Source: Nonomuraea sp. SYSU D8015
Lineage (GTDB): Bacteria; Actinomycetota; Actinomycetes; Streptosporangiales; Streptosporangiaceae
Direction of reading: 5' to 3'
DNA: 64,000 bases
Assembly (NCBI RefSeq): GCF_008065375.1
Contig: NZ_VJYI01000003.1
Location: 782,425-846,424, forward strand
Position numbers and translations under genes: made by a program
Shown here: piece by piece, positions 8,736-17,322 of the stretch
Numbering within the stretch: the stretch's first letter is position 1
How the letters are laid out: each line of letters begins with the position of its first letter
Notes under the pieces: model-generated
Told to the model about the DNA's origin: nothing
Database searches by the model: none
What the model saw: the letters and a program-made list of their open reading frames with translations, nothing else

Positions 8736-9484
8736 AGAGGTTCTACGACCTGAGCGTGGCCACGCAGAGCACGCCGAGCGAGGCCACGCCGGTGACCGTG
8801 GATCTCCTCGATCACCGTACCGGCGCGATCGTCCTCGGGCTCACGCCCGAGGACTTCCCCGACGGCATGGCCATTTCCAACGAGACCGTCTCGCTGACCA
8901 CCCACACCGGCACGCACATGGACGCGCCGCTGCACTACGGCCCGCTGACCGCCGGCCACCCGGCCAAGAGCATCGACCAGGTGCCGCTGGAGTGGTGCCA
9001 CGGTCCCGGCGTCAGGCTGGACCTGCGCCACGTTCCCGCGGGCGCGGCCATCACCGTCGAGCAGCTCACGGCGGCGCTGGAGGCGGCGGCGCACGAACTG
9101 GCCCCCGGGGACATCGTGCTGCTGTGGACGGGCGCGGACGCCCTGTGGGGCAGCGCCGACTATCTGACGGACTACGCCGGCCTTTCCGGCGAAGGCACCG
9201 AGTTCCTGGTCGAGAACGGCGTACGCGTCATCGGCATCGACGCCTGGGGCCTGGACCGGCCGATGCAGGCCATGATCGAGGACTACAAGCGCACAGGAGA
9301 CCGGGCCTGTCTGTGGCCCGCTCACATATACGGGCGCCGCAAGGAATATCTGCAGCTCGAGAAGTTGGCCAATCTCGGATCGCTGCCCGCGGCCACAGGA
9401 TTCGACGTGTCGTGTTTCCCCGTGTCCATCGCGGGCGCGGGCGCCGGCTGGACCCGCGTGGTCGCCGTCATGGAGGAGGGCTGA
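8732..9484 (+). CDS. PF04199 cyclase-family protein (kynurenine formamidase fold)
   Basis: A 250-residue metal-dependent hydrolase-fold protein. The defining motif TGTHMDAPLHYG (about residues 60-71) supplies the metal-binding His and Asp residues of this family. Members in aromatic polyketide clusters (OxyN/MtmX group, to my knowledge) are linked to later ring closures; others are kynurenine formamidases. Here the overlap with both neighbours (ATGA at 8732 and GATG at 9484) makes a biosynthetic role the better reading. The exact ring it forms cannot be told. Confidence 0.82.
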   Translation: MKRFYDLSVATQSTPSEATPVTVDLLDHRTGAIVLGLTPEDFPDGMAISNETVSLTTHTGTHMDAPLHYGPLTAGHPAKSIDQVPLEWCHGPGVRLDLRHVPAGAAITVEQLTAALEAAAHELAPGDIVLLWTGADALWGSADYLTDYAGLSGEGTEFLVENGVRVIGIDAWGLDRPMQAMIEDYKRTGDRACLWPAHIYGRRKEYLQLEKLANLGSLPAATGFDVSCFPVSIAGAGAGWTRVVAVMEEG

Positions 9485-10074
9485 TGTTCTATCGCACGTT
9501 CAGCAGCGTCGACAAGATCACGAAGGAGCTCGTGGCGAGCTTCTACGAGCTGAGCCCCAACACCGGATTCAAGGACGACGACGTCGTCCGCTACGTCGGG
9601 ATGGGCACCGGGCACGCGAAGGGCACCGCGATCACCTGGAACGACGCCGACGACACAGCGTACGACCAGCTCTCCCCGGCGGTGCGCGACTTCGTCGCCG
9701 ACCAGCTCGACGACGACCGGATCCGCGCGTGGCTGCCGGGTGAGGAGTTCGACCTGACCGTCTTCCAGGTCCGCAACTACGCCGACGACAAGCAGAACGC
9801 CCACCCGTCGCAGGGATTCCACCAGGGCGGCGGCGACCACGTTCTGGTCACCGTCGTGGCGGAGGAGAACGTCAACGGCGCCGTGCACCTGCTCGGCACG
9901 GCCGGCGACGATTTCTCGCTGGTGTTCGAGCGCCGGCTGAGCGTGGGCGAGACGTTGCTGCTCGACGACCGGGCGCTCACCCACCACTGCACGCCGTTCA
10001 CCCCCATGGCGGGTGGCCGGGCCCAGCGCGATGTGATCGTCGTGTCGCTGACGCGCACGGACGCGGACGACTAG
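9484..10074 (+). CDS. PF10014-like Fe(II)/2-oxoglutarate enzyme with HxG instead of HxD
   Basis: A 196-residue protein with the 2OG-Fe dioxygenase layout: a first iron motif near residue 113, LLLDDRALTHHCTPF carrying the distal His (167 or 168), and GRAQRDVIVVSL with the 2OG-anchoring Arg (about 182). In the family the first motif is HxD (as in HKDD of the isoleucine dioxygenase). Here it reads GFHQGGGDHV, so the Asp position is Gly115. Loss of this carboxylate is the signature of Fe/2OG halogenases (HxA/HxG), where a halide takes the free site. It could equally mark a redesigned or inactive oxygenase. Embedded in the polyketide operon, so a tailoring role is likely. Confidence 0.75.
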   Translation: MFYRTFSSVDKITKELVASFYELSPNTGFKDDDVVRYVGMGTGHAKGTAITWNDADDTAYDQLSPAVRDFVADQLDDDRIRAWLPGEEFDLTVFQVRNYADDKQNAHPSQGFHQGGGDHVLVTVVAEENVNGAVHLLGTAGDDFSLVFERRLSVGETLLLDDRALTHHCTPFTPMAGGRAQRDVIVVSLTRTDADD

Positions 10075-10083
10075 GGGGCGGCC

Positions 10084-11685
10084 GTGACAAGCAATGACCA
10101 CGATGTCGTGGTGGCCGGCGGCGGCCCCGTCGGGCTGATGCTGGCCTGCGAGCTGCGCTCGGCCGGGGTGTCCGTGCTGGTGCTCGAACGGCAGGCGGCC
10201 CCGGATCCGATGCCCAAGGCGGGCATCATCGGCCCGCTGGCGGCCGAGGCCATCGCCAGGCTCGGCCTGGGCGACGAGCTCATGGCCGCCGAGGCGGAGG
10301 CGATCCGCCGCGACGAGGAAATGCTGGCGAAGCTCATGGCTCAGGGCGGCCCCCCTGGAGGATCAGGCTCACCAGGTGGCCCGGGCGGTCCCGGAGGTCC
10401 TGGCCGGCCGGGCGGAGGGCGGCCCCCTGGGCATGCCGGACCGCCGGAGCACTTCGCCGGGCTGCCGCTGGACGCGTCCCGCTCGTCCGACCCCGCGCGC
10501 CGCCGGGTTCGGGTCGACCAGCTGACCCTGCACCGCATCCTGGCCGACCACGCCGGACGGCTGGGAGTGGAGGTCAGGCACGAGCACGAGGTCCTCGATC
10601 TCGGCCAGGACGAGCAGGGCGTGACCGTCGGCGTCGCCACCCCGGACGGGCCGCTCCAGGTGCGCTGCGCCTACCTGGTCGGCTGCGACGGCGGCCGCAG
10701 CACTGTGCGCCGGCTGGCCGGCTTCGACTTCGCGGGCAGCGACCCCACCCTGACCGGCAGGCAGGGCCTGGTGCGCATGGCCGACCCGGGCGGGCTCAGG
10801 CCGGGCTTCAATCTGACGCCGAGCGGCGGGTACCTGTTCGCCGCCTTCGGCGCCAACCGGGTGGCGACCGTGGAGTTCGACGGCCCGCCGGAGGACCGGG
10901 ACGCGCCGCTGACGCGCGAAGAACTCCAGGAGAGCGTGCGCCGCGTGAGCGGGACCGAGGCGACCATCGGGGAGCTGCTGTCCGGCGTGCGCTTCACCGA
11001 CCACACCCGCCAGGCGACCACCTACCGGCTGGGCCGGGTGCTCCTGGCCGGCGACTCGGCCCACGTGCACCCGCCCTTCGGCGGCCAGGGACTCAACGTC
11101 GGGCTGGTGGACGCGGCGAACCTGGGCTGGAAGCTGGCCGCCCAGGTGCAGGGCTGGGCCCCCGAAGGGCTGCTGGACACCTACACCGCCGAACGCCACC
11201 CCGTGGCCGCCCAGCTCCTGGACAACACCCGGGCCCAGACGGCGCTGATGCGGCCCGACCCGCAGAGCCGCGCGCTGCGCGAGCTGTTCGCGGGCGTGCT
11301 CGCCCTGGACGCGGTCAACCGCCGCCTCTACGACATGGTGACCGGTCTGTCGGTCCGTCATGACCTGGGCGAGGACACCCCGCTGACCGGGACGCTCCTG
11401 CCGGACCTGGAGCTCTCGACGGGCGGGAGTCTCTTCGACCACCTGGGCAGGGGACGCGGAGTCCTCCTCGACCTGGCCGACCGGGCCGAGGTCCGCGCGG
11501 CGGCCGCCGGCTGGTCCGAACGGATCGAGATCGTCACCGCCCAGCTCAAGATCGACGAAGTCGACGCGCTGCTGCTCAGGCCCGACGGGTGTGTCGCGTG
11601 GGAGCTGCCCGCGGGCGCCGATCCCCGTCACAAGGCGCTGCCGGCCGCCCTGGCCAGGTGGTTCGGTGCAGGTCGCGGTGGCTGA
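10084..11685 (+). CDS. FAD-dependent aromatic monooxygenase with Gly/Pro-rich insert
   Basis: A 533-residue class A flavoprotein hydroxylase. It has the GGGPVGLM dinucleotide-binding motif (about 12-19), the GCDGGRSTVR motif (about 199-208) and GDSAHVHPPFGGQGLN (about 323-338), then a C-terminal thioredoxin-like region. Such enzymes hydroxylate or oxidatively rearrange aromatic polyketides using NAD(P)H. Residues 88-121 are an unusual collagen-like run of Gly, Pro, Arg and Ser (GGPGGPGGPG inside it) that the paralogue at 12300 lacks. GTG start. The two enzymes share long identical stretches, so one arose by duplication within the cluster. Confidence 0.92.
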   Translation: MTSNDHDVVVAGGGPVGLMLACELRSAGVSVLVLERQAAPDPMPKAGIIGPLAAEAIARLGLGDELMAAEAEAIRRDEEMLAKLMAQGGPPGGSGSPGGPGGPGGPGRPGGGRPPGHAGPPEHFAGLPLDASRSSDPARRRVRVDQLTLHRILADHAGRLGVEVRHEHEVLDLGQDEQGVTVGVATPDGPLQVRCAYLVGCDGGRSTVRRLAGFDFAGSDPTLTGRQGLVRMADPGGLRPGFNLTPSGGYLFAAFGANRVATVEFDGPPEDRDAPLTREELQESVRRVSGTEATIGELLSGVRFTDHTRQATTYRLGRVLLAGDSAHVHPPFGGQGLNVGLVDAANLGWKLAAQVQGWAPEGLLDTYTAERHPVAAQLLDNTRAQTALMRPDPQSRALRELFAGVLALDAVNRRLYDMVTGLSVRHDLGEDTPLTGTLLPDLELSTGGSLFDHLGRGRGVLLDLADRAEVRAAAAGWSERIEIVTAQLKIDEVDALLLRPDGCVAWELPAGADPRHKALPAALARWFGAGRGG

Positions 11686-12283
11686 GGGCGCCCCTGGCCT
11701 GCTCCTCGACGGCGCCGCGCAGGACCTGCTCTTCCGTGAGGCACGCACGATTGAGGACTTCACGAACGCGCCGGTGACCGACGAGCAGGTGCAGGCCATC
11801 TATGACCTGATCAAGTACGGTCCCACGTCGATGAACCAGCAGCCCCTGCGGATCGTGCTCCTGCGCTCCGCCGCGGCCAAGGGCGCCGCGATCCGGTGGA
11901 TGCTGGGCGTCAACAAGGCCAGGACGGCGGCCGCTCCGCTGACCGCTCTGCTGGCCGCCGATCTGCGCTTCCATGAGCGGCTGCCGGAGCTGTTCCCGGC
12001 CAAGCCGGACGCGGCGCGCCTGTTCGAGGACCCGTTCGTACGCGAGGAGTCGGCCCGCTTCAACGCGGCCCTGCAGATCGCGTACTTCATCCTCGGCGTC
12101 CGCGCCGCCGGCCTGGCGGCCGCTCCCACCCTGGGCTTCGACGCCGAAGGCATCGACAAGGAGTTCTTCGGCGACGGAAGGCACACCATCCTGACCGTGC
12201 TCAACATGGGCAGGCCCGCGGCGGTCGCCGTACCGCCGCGGCTTCCGCGGCTGGCCTTCCGCGACGTCGTCACCGTGATGTAG
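11678..12283 (+). CDS. RutE-like nitroreductase (malonic semialdehyde reductase family)
   Basis: A flavin-binding reductase of about 201 residues. Landmarks KYGPTSMNQQPLRIV, the inserted FHERLPELFP and the ending RLPRLAF match the RutE/HadB branch of the nitroreductase family, which reduces malonic semialdehyde or quinones with FMN and NAD(P)H. GTG at 11678 gives a length like RutE; GTG at 11666 is also possible, and both overlap the upstream monooxygenase gene. Lying between two FAD monooxygenases, it may reduce a quinone intermediate, or clear a malonate-derived aldehyde. Both roles are inference. Confidence 0.82.
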   Translation: MAEGAPGLLLDGAAQDLLFREARTIEDFTNAPVTDEQVQAIYDLIKYGPTSMNQQPLRIVLLRSAAAKGAAIRWMLGVNKARTAAAPLTALLAADLRFHERLPELFPAKPDAARLFEDPFVREESARFNAALQIAYFILGVRAAGLAAAPTLGFDAEGIDKEFFGDGRHTILTVLNMGRPAAVAVPPRLPRLAFRDVVTVM

Positions 12284-12299
12284 AGGACGAGGAGCAGAC

Positions 12300-13808
12300 A
12301 TGGCCAACTACTTCGAGGTCGTCGTGGCGGGCGGCGGCCCTGTCGGACTGATGCTCGCCTGCGAGCTGCGCTCGGCCGGGGTGTCGGTGCTGGTGCTGGA
12401 GCGCCGAGCCCGTCCCGAGCAGGCGATCAAGGCGGGCTCGATGGGCCCTCTGGCGGCGGAGGCGCTGTTCGGCCTGGGCCTGGCCGCCGAGCTGCGCGCG
12501 GCCGAGGAGGCCGCGATCGCCCGCGACGTACAGCTCACGGGCAGGCCCGGCGGCCCGCGTGAGCACTTCGGCGGGATCTTCCTCGACCCGTCGCTCGCCT
12601 CGGACCCGGACCGCCGCCGGATCCGCATCGACCAGCCGGAGCTGGAGGCGCTGCTCGCCCGGCACGCCGACCGGCTGGGGGTGGAGGTGCGGCGCGAGCA
12701 CGAGGTCGTCGGCCTGAGCCAGGACGATCAGGGCGTGAGCGTGGACGTCTCGACCCCGGACGGCCCGCTCCAGGTGCGCTGCGCCTACCTGGCCGGCTGC
12801 GACGGCGGCCGCAGCACCGTGAGGGAGTTGGCCGGCTTCGACTTCGTCGGCACCCCGGCCAGCCTCACCGGTCGCGACGGCGTCGTACGACTGGCCGAGG
12901 AGGAGAAGGCGAAACTGGCCCGCGGCTTCCATCACACCGACCGCGGCGTCTTCGTCTTCGCCGGGTTCGGCGCGGAACGCGTGGCCGCCGTGGAGTTCGA
13001 CGGCCCGCCCGAAGACCCCCACGCCCCCTTGACCCTGCCGGACCTGCAGGCCAGCGTTCGGCGGGTCAGCGGAACCGACGTGGTCATCGACGAGTTGATC
13101 TCCGGGTTCGTCTATACCGACGAGGCACGGCAGGCGACGACGTACCGCAAGGGACGGGTCCTGCTCGCGGGCGACGCCGCGCACATCTACGCCCCGTTCG
13201 GTGGCCAGGGGCTCAACGTCGGCCTGGTGGACGCCGCGAACCTGGGCTGGAAGCTGGCCGCCCAGATCCGGGGCTGGGCCCCTGTGGGGCTGCTGGACAC
13301 CTATACCGCCGAACGCCACCCCGTGGCCGCCGTGCTGCTCCACAACACCCGTGCCCAGGCGGCGCTGATGCGGCCCGACCCGCAGAGCCGCGCGCTGCGA
13401 GAGCTGTTCTCCGGGCTCGTCGCCATGGAAGCGGTCACCCGCCTCATCGTGGACATGAAGACCGGCCAGTCGGTCCGCTACGACCTGGGGGATGCTCATC
13501 CGCTGGTCGGAACGCTCTGTCCGGACCTGCCCCTGGACGGTGTGGGCGGGACGCTCCGCGAACGGCTGGGTTCCGGCTGGGGGCTCCTGCTCGACCTTGC
13601 CGATCGGGCCGAGGTTCGCGCCGCGGCCGCCGGCTGGTCCGAACGGATCGGGATCGTCACCGCCCAGGCCAAGATCGACGGAGTCGACGCGCTGCTGCTC
13701 AGGCCTGACGGCTGCGTGGCGTGGGTCCTGCCGGCGGGAGCCGAGCCGGAGGAGAAGGAACTGGCCGGGGCCCTGCGCACCTGGTTCGGAGAAGGGAAGA
13801 CGGGATGA
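12300..13808 (+). CDS. FAD-dependent aromatic monooxygenase (paralogue of 10084)
   Basis: A 502-residue class A flavoprotein hydroxylase with GGGPVGLM near the N-terminus, GCDGGRSTVREL mid-protein and GDAAHIYAPFGGQGLN, followed by a thioredoxin-like C-terminal region. It is clearly a sister of the enzyme at 10084 but has a short ordinary linker where that protein has a Gly/Pro-rich insert. GAGGACGAGGAG precedes the ATG. The pair probably performs two successive ring oxidations of the polyketide. The stop overlaps the next start (ATGA). Confidence 0.92.
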   Translation: MANYFEVVVAGGGPVGLMLACELRSAGVSVLVLERRARPEQAIKAGSMGPLAAEALFGLGLAAELRAAEEAAIARDVQLTGRPGGPREHFGGIFLDPSLASDPDRRRIRIDQPELEALLARHADRLGVEVRREHEVVGLSQDDQGVSVDVSTPDGPLQVRCAYLAGCDGGRSTVRELAGFDFVGTPASLTGRDGVVRLAEEEKAKLARGFHHTDRGVFVFAGFGAERVAAVEFDGPPEDPHAPLTLPDLQASVRRVSGTDVVIDELISGFVYTDEARQATTYRKGRVLLAGDAAHIYAPFGGQGLNVGLVDAANLGWKLAAQIRGWAPVGLLDTYTAERHPVAAVLLHNTRAQAALMRPDPQSRALRELFSGLVAMEAVTRLIVDMKTGQSVRYDLGDAHPLVGTLCPDLPLDGVGGTLRERLGSGWGLLLDLADRAEVRAAAAGWSERIGIVTAQAKIDGVDALLLRPDGCVAWVLPAGAEPEEKELAGALRTWFGEGKTG

Positions 13809-15400
13809 CCGCGCTGGACGAACGCGCCCCCGGCCGTCTCGGCGACGAGACGGCCATGCGAGCCCGAGTGGACGAGCTGAGCAGGCTCAAGGCCCGCGTC
13901 ATGGAGGGACCGAGCGCCGAGGGGACGGCGCTGCAGCACGCCAAGGGCAAGCTCACCGTGCGTGAACGCCTCGATCTGCTCTTCGACAAGGACACCTTCA
14001 CCGAGGTCGAGCCGCTGCGGCGACACCGGGCCACCGGTTTCGGCATGGAGGCGAAGCGTCCCTATTCCGACGGAGTCGTGACGGGATGGGGACAGGTGCA
14101 CGGGCGGACGGTCTTCGTCTACGCCCACGACTTCAGGATGTTCGGCGGCGCGCTCGGCGAGGCGCACGCACAGAAGATCCACAAGCTCATGGATCTGGCC
14201 GAGGCCGCGGGTGCGCCGTTGGTCGGCCTGTGCGACGGCGCCGGGGCGCGGATCCAGGAAGGCGTCACCGCCCTGGCCGGATACGGCGGGATATTTCAAC
14301 GCAACGCCAGAATGTCCGGTGTGATCCCCCAGATCAGCGTGATCATGGGGCCCTGCGCGGGCGGGGCGGCCTACTCCCCCGCGCTGACGGACTTCGTGTT
14401 CATGGTGCGCGACACCGCTCAGATGTTCATCACCGGCCCCGACGTGGTGCAGGCCGTGACCGGGGCCAGTGTGACGCACGCCGAGCTGGGCGGGGCCGAC
14501 GTGCACGCGGGCGTGTCCGGGGTGGCGGCCTTCGCCTGCGACGACGAGGAGGAGTGCCTGGCCGCCGTACGCGACCTGCTGGGCTTCCTGCCGTCCAACA
14601 ACCGCGAGCTGCCACCGGACGAGGTCCTGGACGACCCGGTCGACCGGCGCAACGACAGGCTGCTGGACCTGGTGCCCGCCGACCCCAGCCGGGCCTACGA
14701 CATGCGTGAAGTGATCGAGGAGATCGTCGACCACGGCGACTTCCTCGAGGTCCACGCCACCTGGGCCACCAACGTCATCTGCGCGTTCAGCCGCATGGGA
14801 GGCCGCGTCGTGGGCGTCGTGGCCAGTCAGCCGGCCTCCTTCGCCGGGGTGCTCGACATCGACGCCTCCGCCAAGGCCGCCCGCTTCGTGCAGACCTGCG
14901 ACGCCTTCAACATCCCGCTGGTCACGCTCGTCGACGTCCCCGGCTTCCTGCCGGGAGTGGAGCAGGAGCACGGCGGGATCATCCGGCACGGAGCCAAGCT
15001 GCTGTACGCCTACTGCAACGCCACCGTGCCGAGGATCCAGCTGATCCTGCGCAAGGCGTACGGCGGGGCGTACATCGTCATGGACTCCCGCTCGATCGGT
15101 GCGGACCTGTCGTTCGCCTGGCCGACCAACGAGATCGCCGTCATGGGGGCGGAGGGCGCGGCGAACGTGATCTTCCGCAGGGAGATCGCCGCGGCCGAGG
15201 ACCCGGAGGCCGTCCGGGCCGCGCGGATCGCCGAATACCGCCGGGAGCTGATGCATCCGTACTACGCCGCCGAGCGGGGTCTGGTCGACGACGTGGTGGA
15301 CCCGGCGGACACCCGGCGCACGCTCATCCGCTCCTTGGAGATGCTGGCGGCCAAACATCAGCCCCTGCCCGCCCGCAAGCACGGCAACCCGCCCTTCTGA
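13805..15400 (+). CDS. Acyl-CoA carboxylase beta subunit (carboxyltransferase)
   Basis: A 531-residue biotin-dependent carboxyltransferase with two crotonase-like halves. The oxyanion-forming segments GPCAGGAAYSP (N-half) and RKAYGGAYIVM (C-half) are intact. In Streptomyces homologues the residue after GGAY decides substrate: Asp in propionyl-CoA-only PccB, Ile in the acetyl-CoA-accepting AccB. Here it is Ile, so acetyl-CoA to malonyl-CoA is the likely reaction, feeding the PKS. Coupled to the upstream gene by ATGA and to the epsilon and alpha genes downstream. Confidence 0.93.
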   Translation: MTALDERAPGRLGDETAMRARVDELSRLKARVMEGPSAEGTALQHAKGKLTVRERLDLLFDKDTFTEVEPLRRHRATGFGMEAKRPYSDGVVTGWGQVHGRTVFVYAHDFRMFGGALGEAHAQKIHKLMDLAEAAGAPLVGLCDGAGARIQEGVTALAGYGGIFQRNARMSGVIPQISVIMGPCAGGAAYSPALTDFVFMVRDTAQMFITGPDVVQAVTGASVTHAELGGADVHAGVSGVAAFACDDEEECLAAVRDLLGFLPSNNRELPPDEVLDDPVDRRNDRLLDLVPADPSRAYDMREVIEEIVDHGDFLEVHATWATNVICAFSRMGGRVVGVVASQPASFAGVLDIDASAKAARFVQTCDAFNIPLVTLVDVPGFLPGVEQEHGGIIRHGAKLLYAYCNATVPRIQLILRKAYGGAYIVMDSRSIGADLSFAWPTNEIAVMGAEGAANVIFRREIAAAEDPEAVRAARIAEYRRELMHPYYAAERGLVDDVVDPADTRRTLIRSLEMLAAKHQPLPARKHGNPPF

Positions 15401-15579
15401 TGACCATCCAGGTGACCGGCGCCGAGCTGACCGAGGAGGAGCTCGCCGCCCTGATCGTCGTGCTCCTCGCCGGCTCACGCCCCCGGCCGCCGGCCCCTCG
15501 CTCCCCCGTACGGCGGCCGCTCCCCCACCCTCCGGCACCCCGCTACCGCTCCCCTAGATCATGGAGAACACGTGCATAA
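15400..15579 (+). CDS. Acyl-CoA carboxylase epsilon subunit (small)
   Basis: A 59-residue ORF starting on the last base of the beta-subunit stop (TGATG). It opens with MTIQVTGAELTEEELAALIV, the conserved core of actinobacterial AccE/PccE epsilon subunits, followed by a Pro/Arg-rich tail. Epsilon subunits stabilise the alpha-beta complex and raise activity. Its last eight bases overlap the alpha-subunit start. Position and core motif make the call good despite the short length. Confidence 0.8.
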   Translation: MTIQVTGAELTEEELAALIVVLLAGSRPRPPAPRSPVRRPLPHPPAPRYRSPRSWRTRA

Positions 15580-17320
15580 GGTGCTTATCGCCAACCGTGG
15601 CGAGATCGCCGTGCGGATCGCTCACGCCTGCCGCGACGCCGGCCTCGCCAGCGTCGCCGTCTATGCCGAGCAGGATCTGGACGCCCTGCACGTCCGGGTG
15701 GCCGACGAGGCGTACGCGTTGCCCGGGCAGTCCGCGGCGGAGACCTATCTCAGGATCGACCGGCTGATCGACGTGGCGGTGCGTGCCGGCGCTGACGCGG
15801 TTCACCCCGGATACGGGTTCCTGGCCGAGAACGCCGCCTTCGCGCAGGCGGTCATCGACACGGGACTGACCTGGATCGGCCCGCCCCCGTCGGCGATCCG
15901 GCTGCTCGGCGACAAGGTGAGCGCCAGGGAGATCGCCCGTGCTGTCGGTGCCCCGCTCGTACCCGGCACGCCGGGACCGGTGTCCAGCGCGGAGGAGGTG
16001 CTCGCCTTCGCCCGCGAGCACGGGCTGCCGGTGGCGATCAAGGCGGCGCACGGCGGCGGCGGGCGGGGAATGAAGGTGGCCAGGACGGCCGAGGAGATCC
16101 CTGCGCTGTACGAGTCCGCGGTGCGCGAGGCCGCGGCGGCCTTCGGACGGGGCGAATGCTTCGTCGAGCGCTATCTCGACCGGCCCAGGCACGTGGAGAC
16201 CCAGTGCCTGGCCGACGGTCAGGGCACGGTGACGGTGGTCTCCACGCGGGACTGCACCCTGCAGCGGCGCCACCAGAAGCTCGTGGAAGAGGCGCCCGCG
16301 CCGTTCCTGTCCGCCGATCAGACGCGGGTGCTCACCACCGCGTCCAAGGCGATCTTGAAGGCGGCCGGTTACGCCGGCGCGGGCACCTGCGAGTTCCTGG
16401 TGGGAGCCGACGGAACCGTCACGTTCCTGGAGGTGAACACCCGGCTGCAGGTCGAGCATCCGGTGACCGAGGAAGTGTCCGGTATCGATTTGGTCCGCGA
16501 GCAGCTCCGCATCGCCGCGGGCGGTCGCCTCGACGACGGCGACCCGCCGGCACGCGGGCACTCCATCGAGTTCCGGATCAACGCCGAGGACCCGGGACGC
16601 GGCTTCCTGCCCGCGCCCGGCACCCTCACCCGCTTGCGGCTGCCCACCGGGCCGGGCGTACGCGTCGACCTCGGCTACGACGAGGGAATGACCGTGCCGC
16701 AGGCCTTCGACTCGCTCGTCGCCAAGGTGATCGTCACCGGTCGTGACCGGGTCGAGGCGCTGGCCCGTGCCCGGCGGGTGCTCGGCCACTGCGAGATCGA
16801 GGGCATGCCCACCGTTCTGCCGTTCCACCGGGCGGTCCTCGACGATCCGGCGTTCGCGCCCGCCGACCCGGCCGAACCGTTCACCGTGCACACCAGGTGG
16901 ATCGAGACGGAGTTCATCAACCTGATTCCGCCTTACGACGCGGAGGCCGCGCACCAGGCCCCTGCCGAGCGGGACCAGCTCACCGTCGAGGTGGCCGGCC
17001 GGCGGGTCTCGGTGTCGCTGCCCGCCGGATTCTCGGCGCCGGCCGCGCCCGCGCGGCAGAGCGAGACACGGCGCCGCAGGCCGGGACGTAGACCGATGGC
17101 AGGCGGGGACGCCCTGGTGAGCCCCATGCAGGGAACCGTCGTACGGGTGTTCGTCTCCGACGGGGACCCCATTCAGGAAGGAGACAAGGTCCTGATCCTG
17201 GAGGCCATGAAGATGGAGCAGCCGCTGACCGCCCACAAGGCCGGCGTGATCAGGGGCTTGGCCGCCGAAGTGGGCCAGACGGTCGCGGGTGGCGCGGTCT
17301 TGTGCGAGATCGTCGCCTGA
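15572..17320 (+). CDS. Acyl-CoA carboxylase alpha subunit (biotin carboxylase + BCCP)
   Basis: A 582-residue fused biotin carboxylase/biotin carboxyl carrier. The ATP-grasp domain (about 1-445) has the Gly-rich loop AAHGGGGRGMKV and EVNTRLQVEHPVTE. A linker leads to the C-terminal biotinyl domain with EAMKMEQP, the biotinylated Lys being about residue 547. GTG start, overlapping the epsilon gene. With the beta and epsilon subunits it makes a full, cluster-dedicated carboxylase for malonyl-CoA supply. It ends two bases from the convergent AfsR-type gene. Confidence 0.95.
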   Translation: MHKVLIANRGEIAVRIAHACRDAGLASVAVYAEQDLDALHVRVADEAYALPGQSAAETYLRIDRLIDVAVRAGADAVHPGYGFLAENAAFAQAVIDTGLTWIGPPPSAIRLLGDKVSAREIARAVGAPLVPGTPGPVSSAEEVLAFAREHGLPVAIKAAHGGGGRGMKVARTAEEIPALYESAVREAAAAFGRGECFVERYLDRPRHVETQCLADGQGTVTVVSTRDCTLQRRHQKLVEEAPAPFLSADQTRVLTTASKAILKAAGYAGAGTCEFLVGADGTVTFLEVNTRLQVEHPVTEEVSGIDLVREQLRIAAGGRLDDGDPPARGHSIEFRINAEDPGRGFLPAPGTLTRLRLPTGPGVRVDLGYDEGMTVPQAFDSLVAKVIVTGRDRVEALARARRVLGHCEIEGMPTVLPFHRAVLDDPAFAPADPAEPFTVHTRWIETEFINLIPPYDAEAAHQAPAERDQLTVEVAGRRVSVSLPAGFSAPAAPARQSETRRRRPGRRPMAGGDALVSPMQGTVVRVFVSDGDPIQEGDKVLILEAMKMEQPLTAHKAGVIRGLAAEVGQTVAGGAVLCEIVA

Positions 17321-17322
17321 CC

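Noticed and set aside
13496..17236. Two long minus-strand frames opposite the carboxylase genes
   Set aside because: Opposite clear beta, epsilon and alpha subunit genes; composition is of the shadow type.
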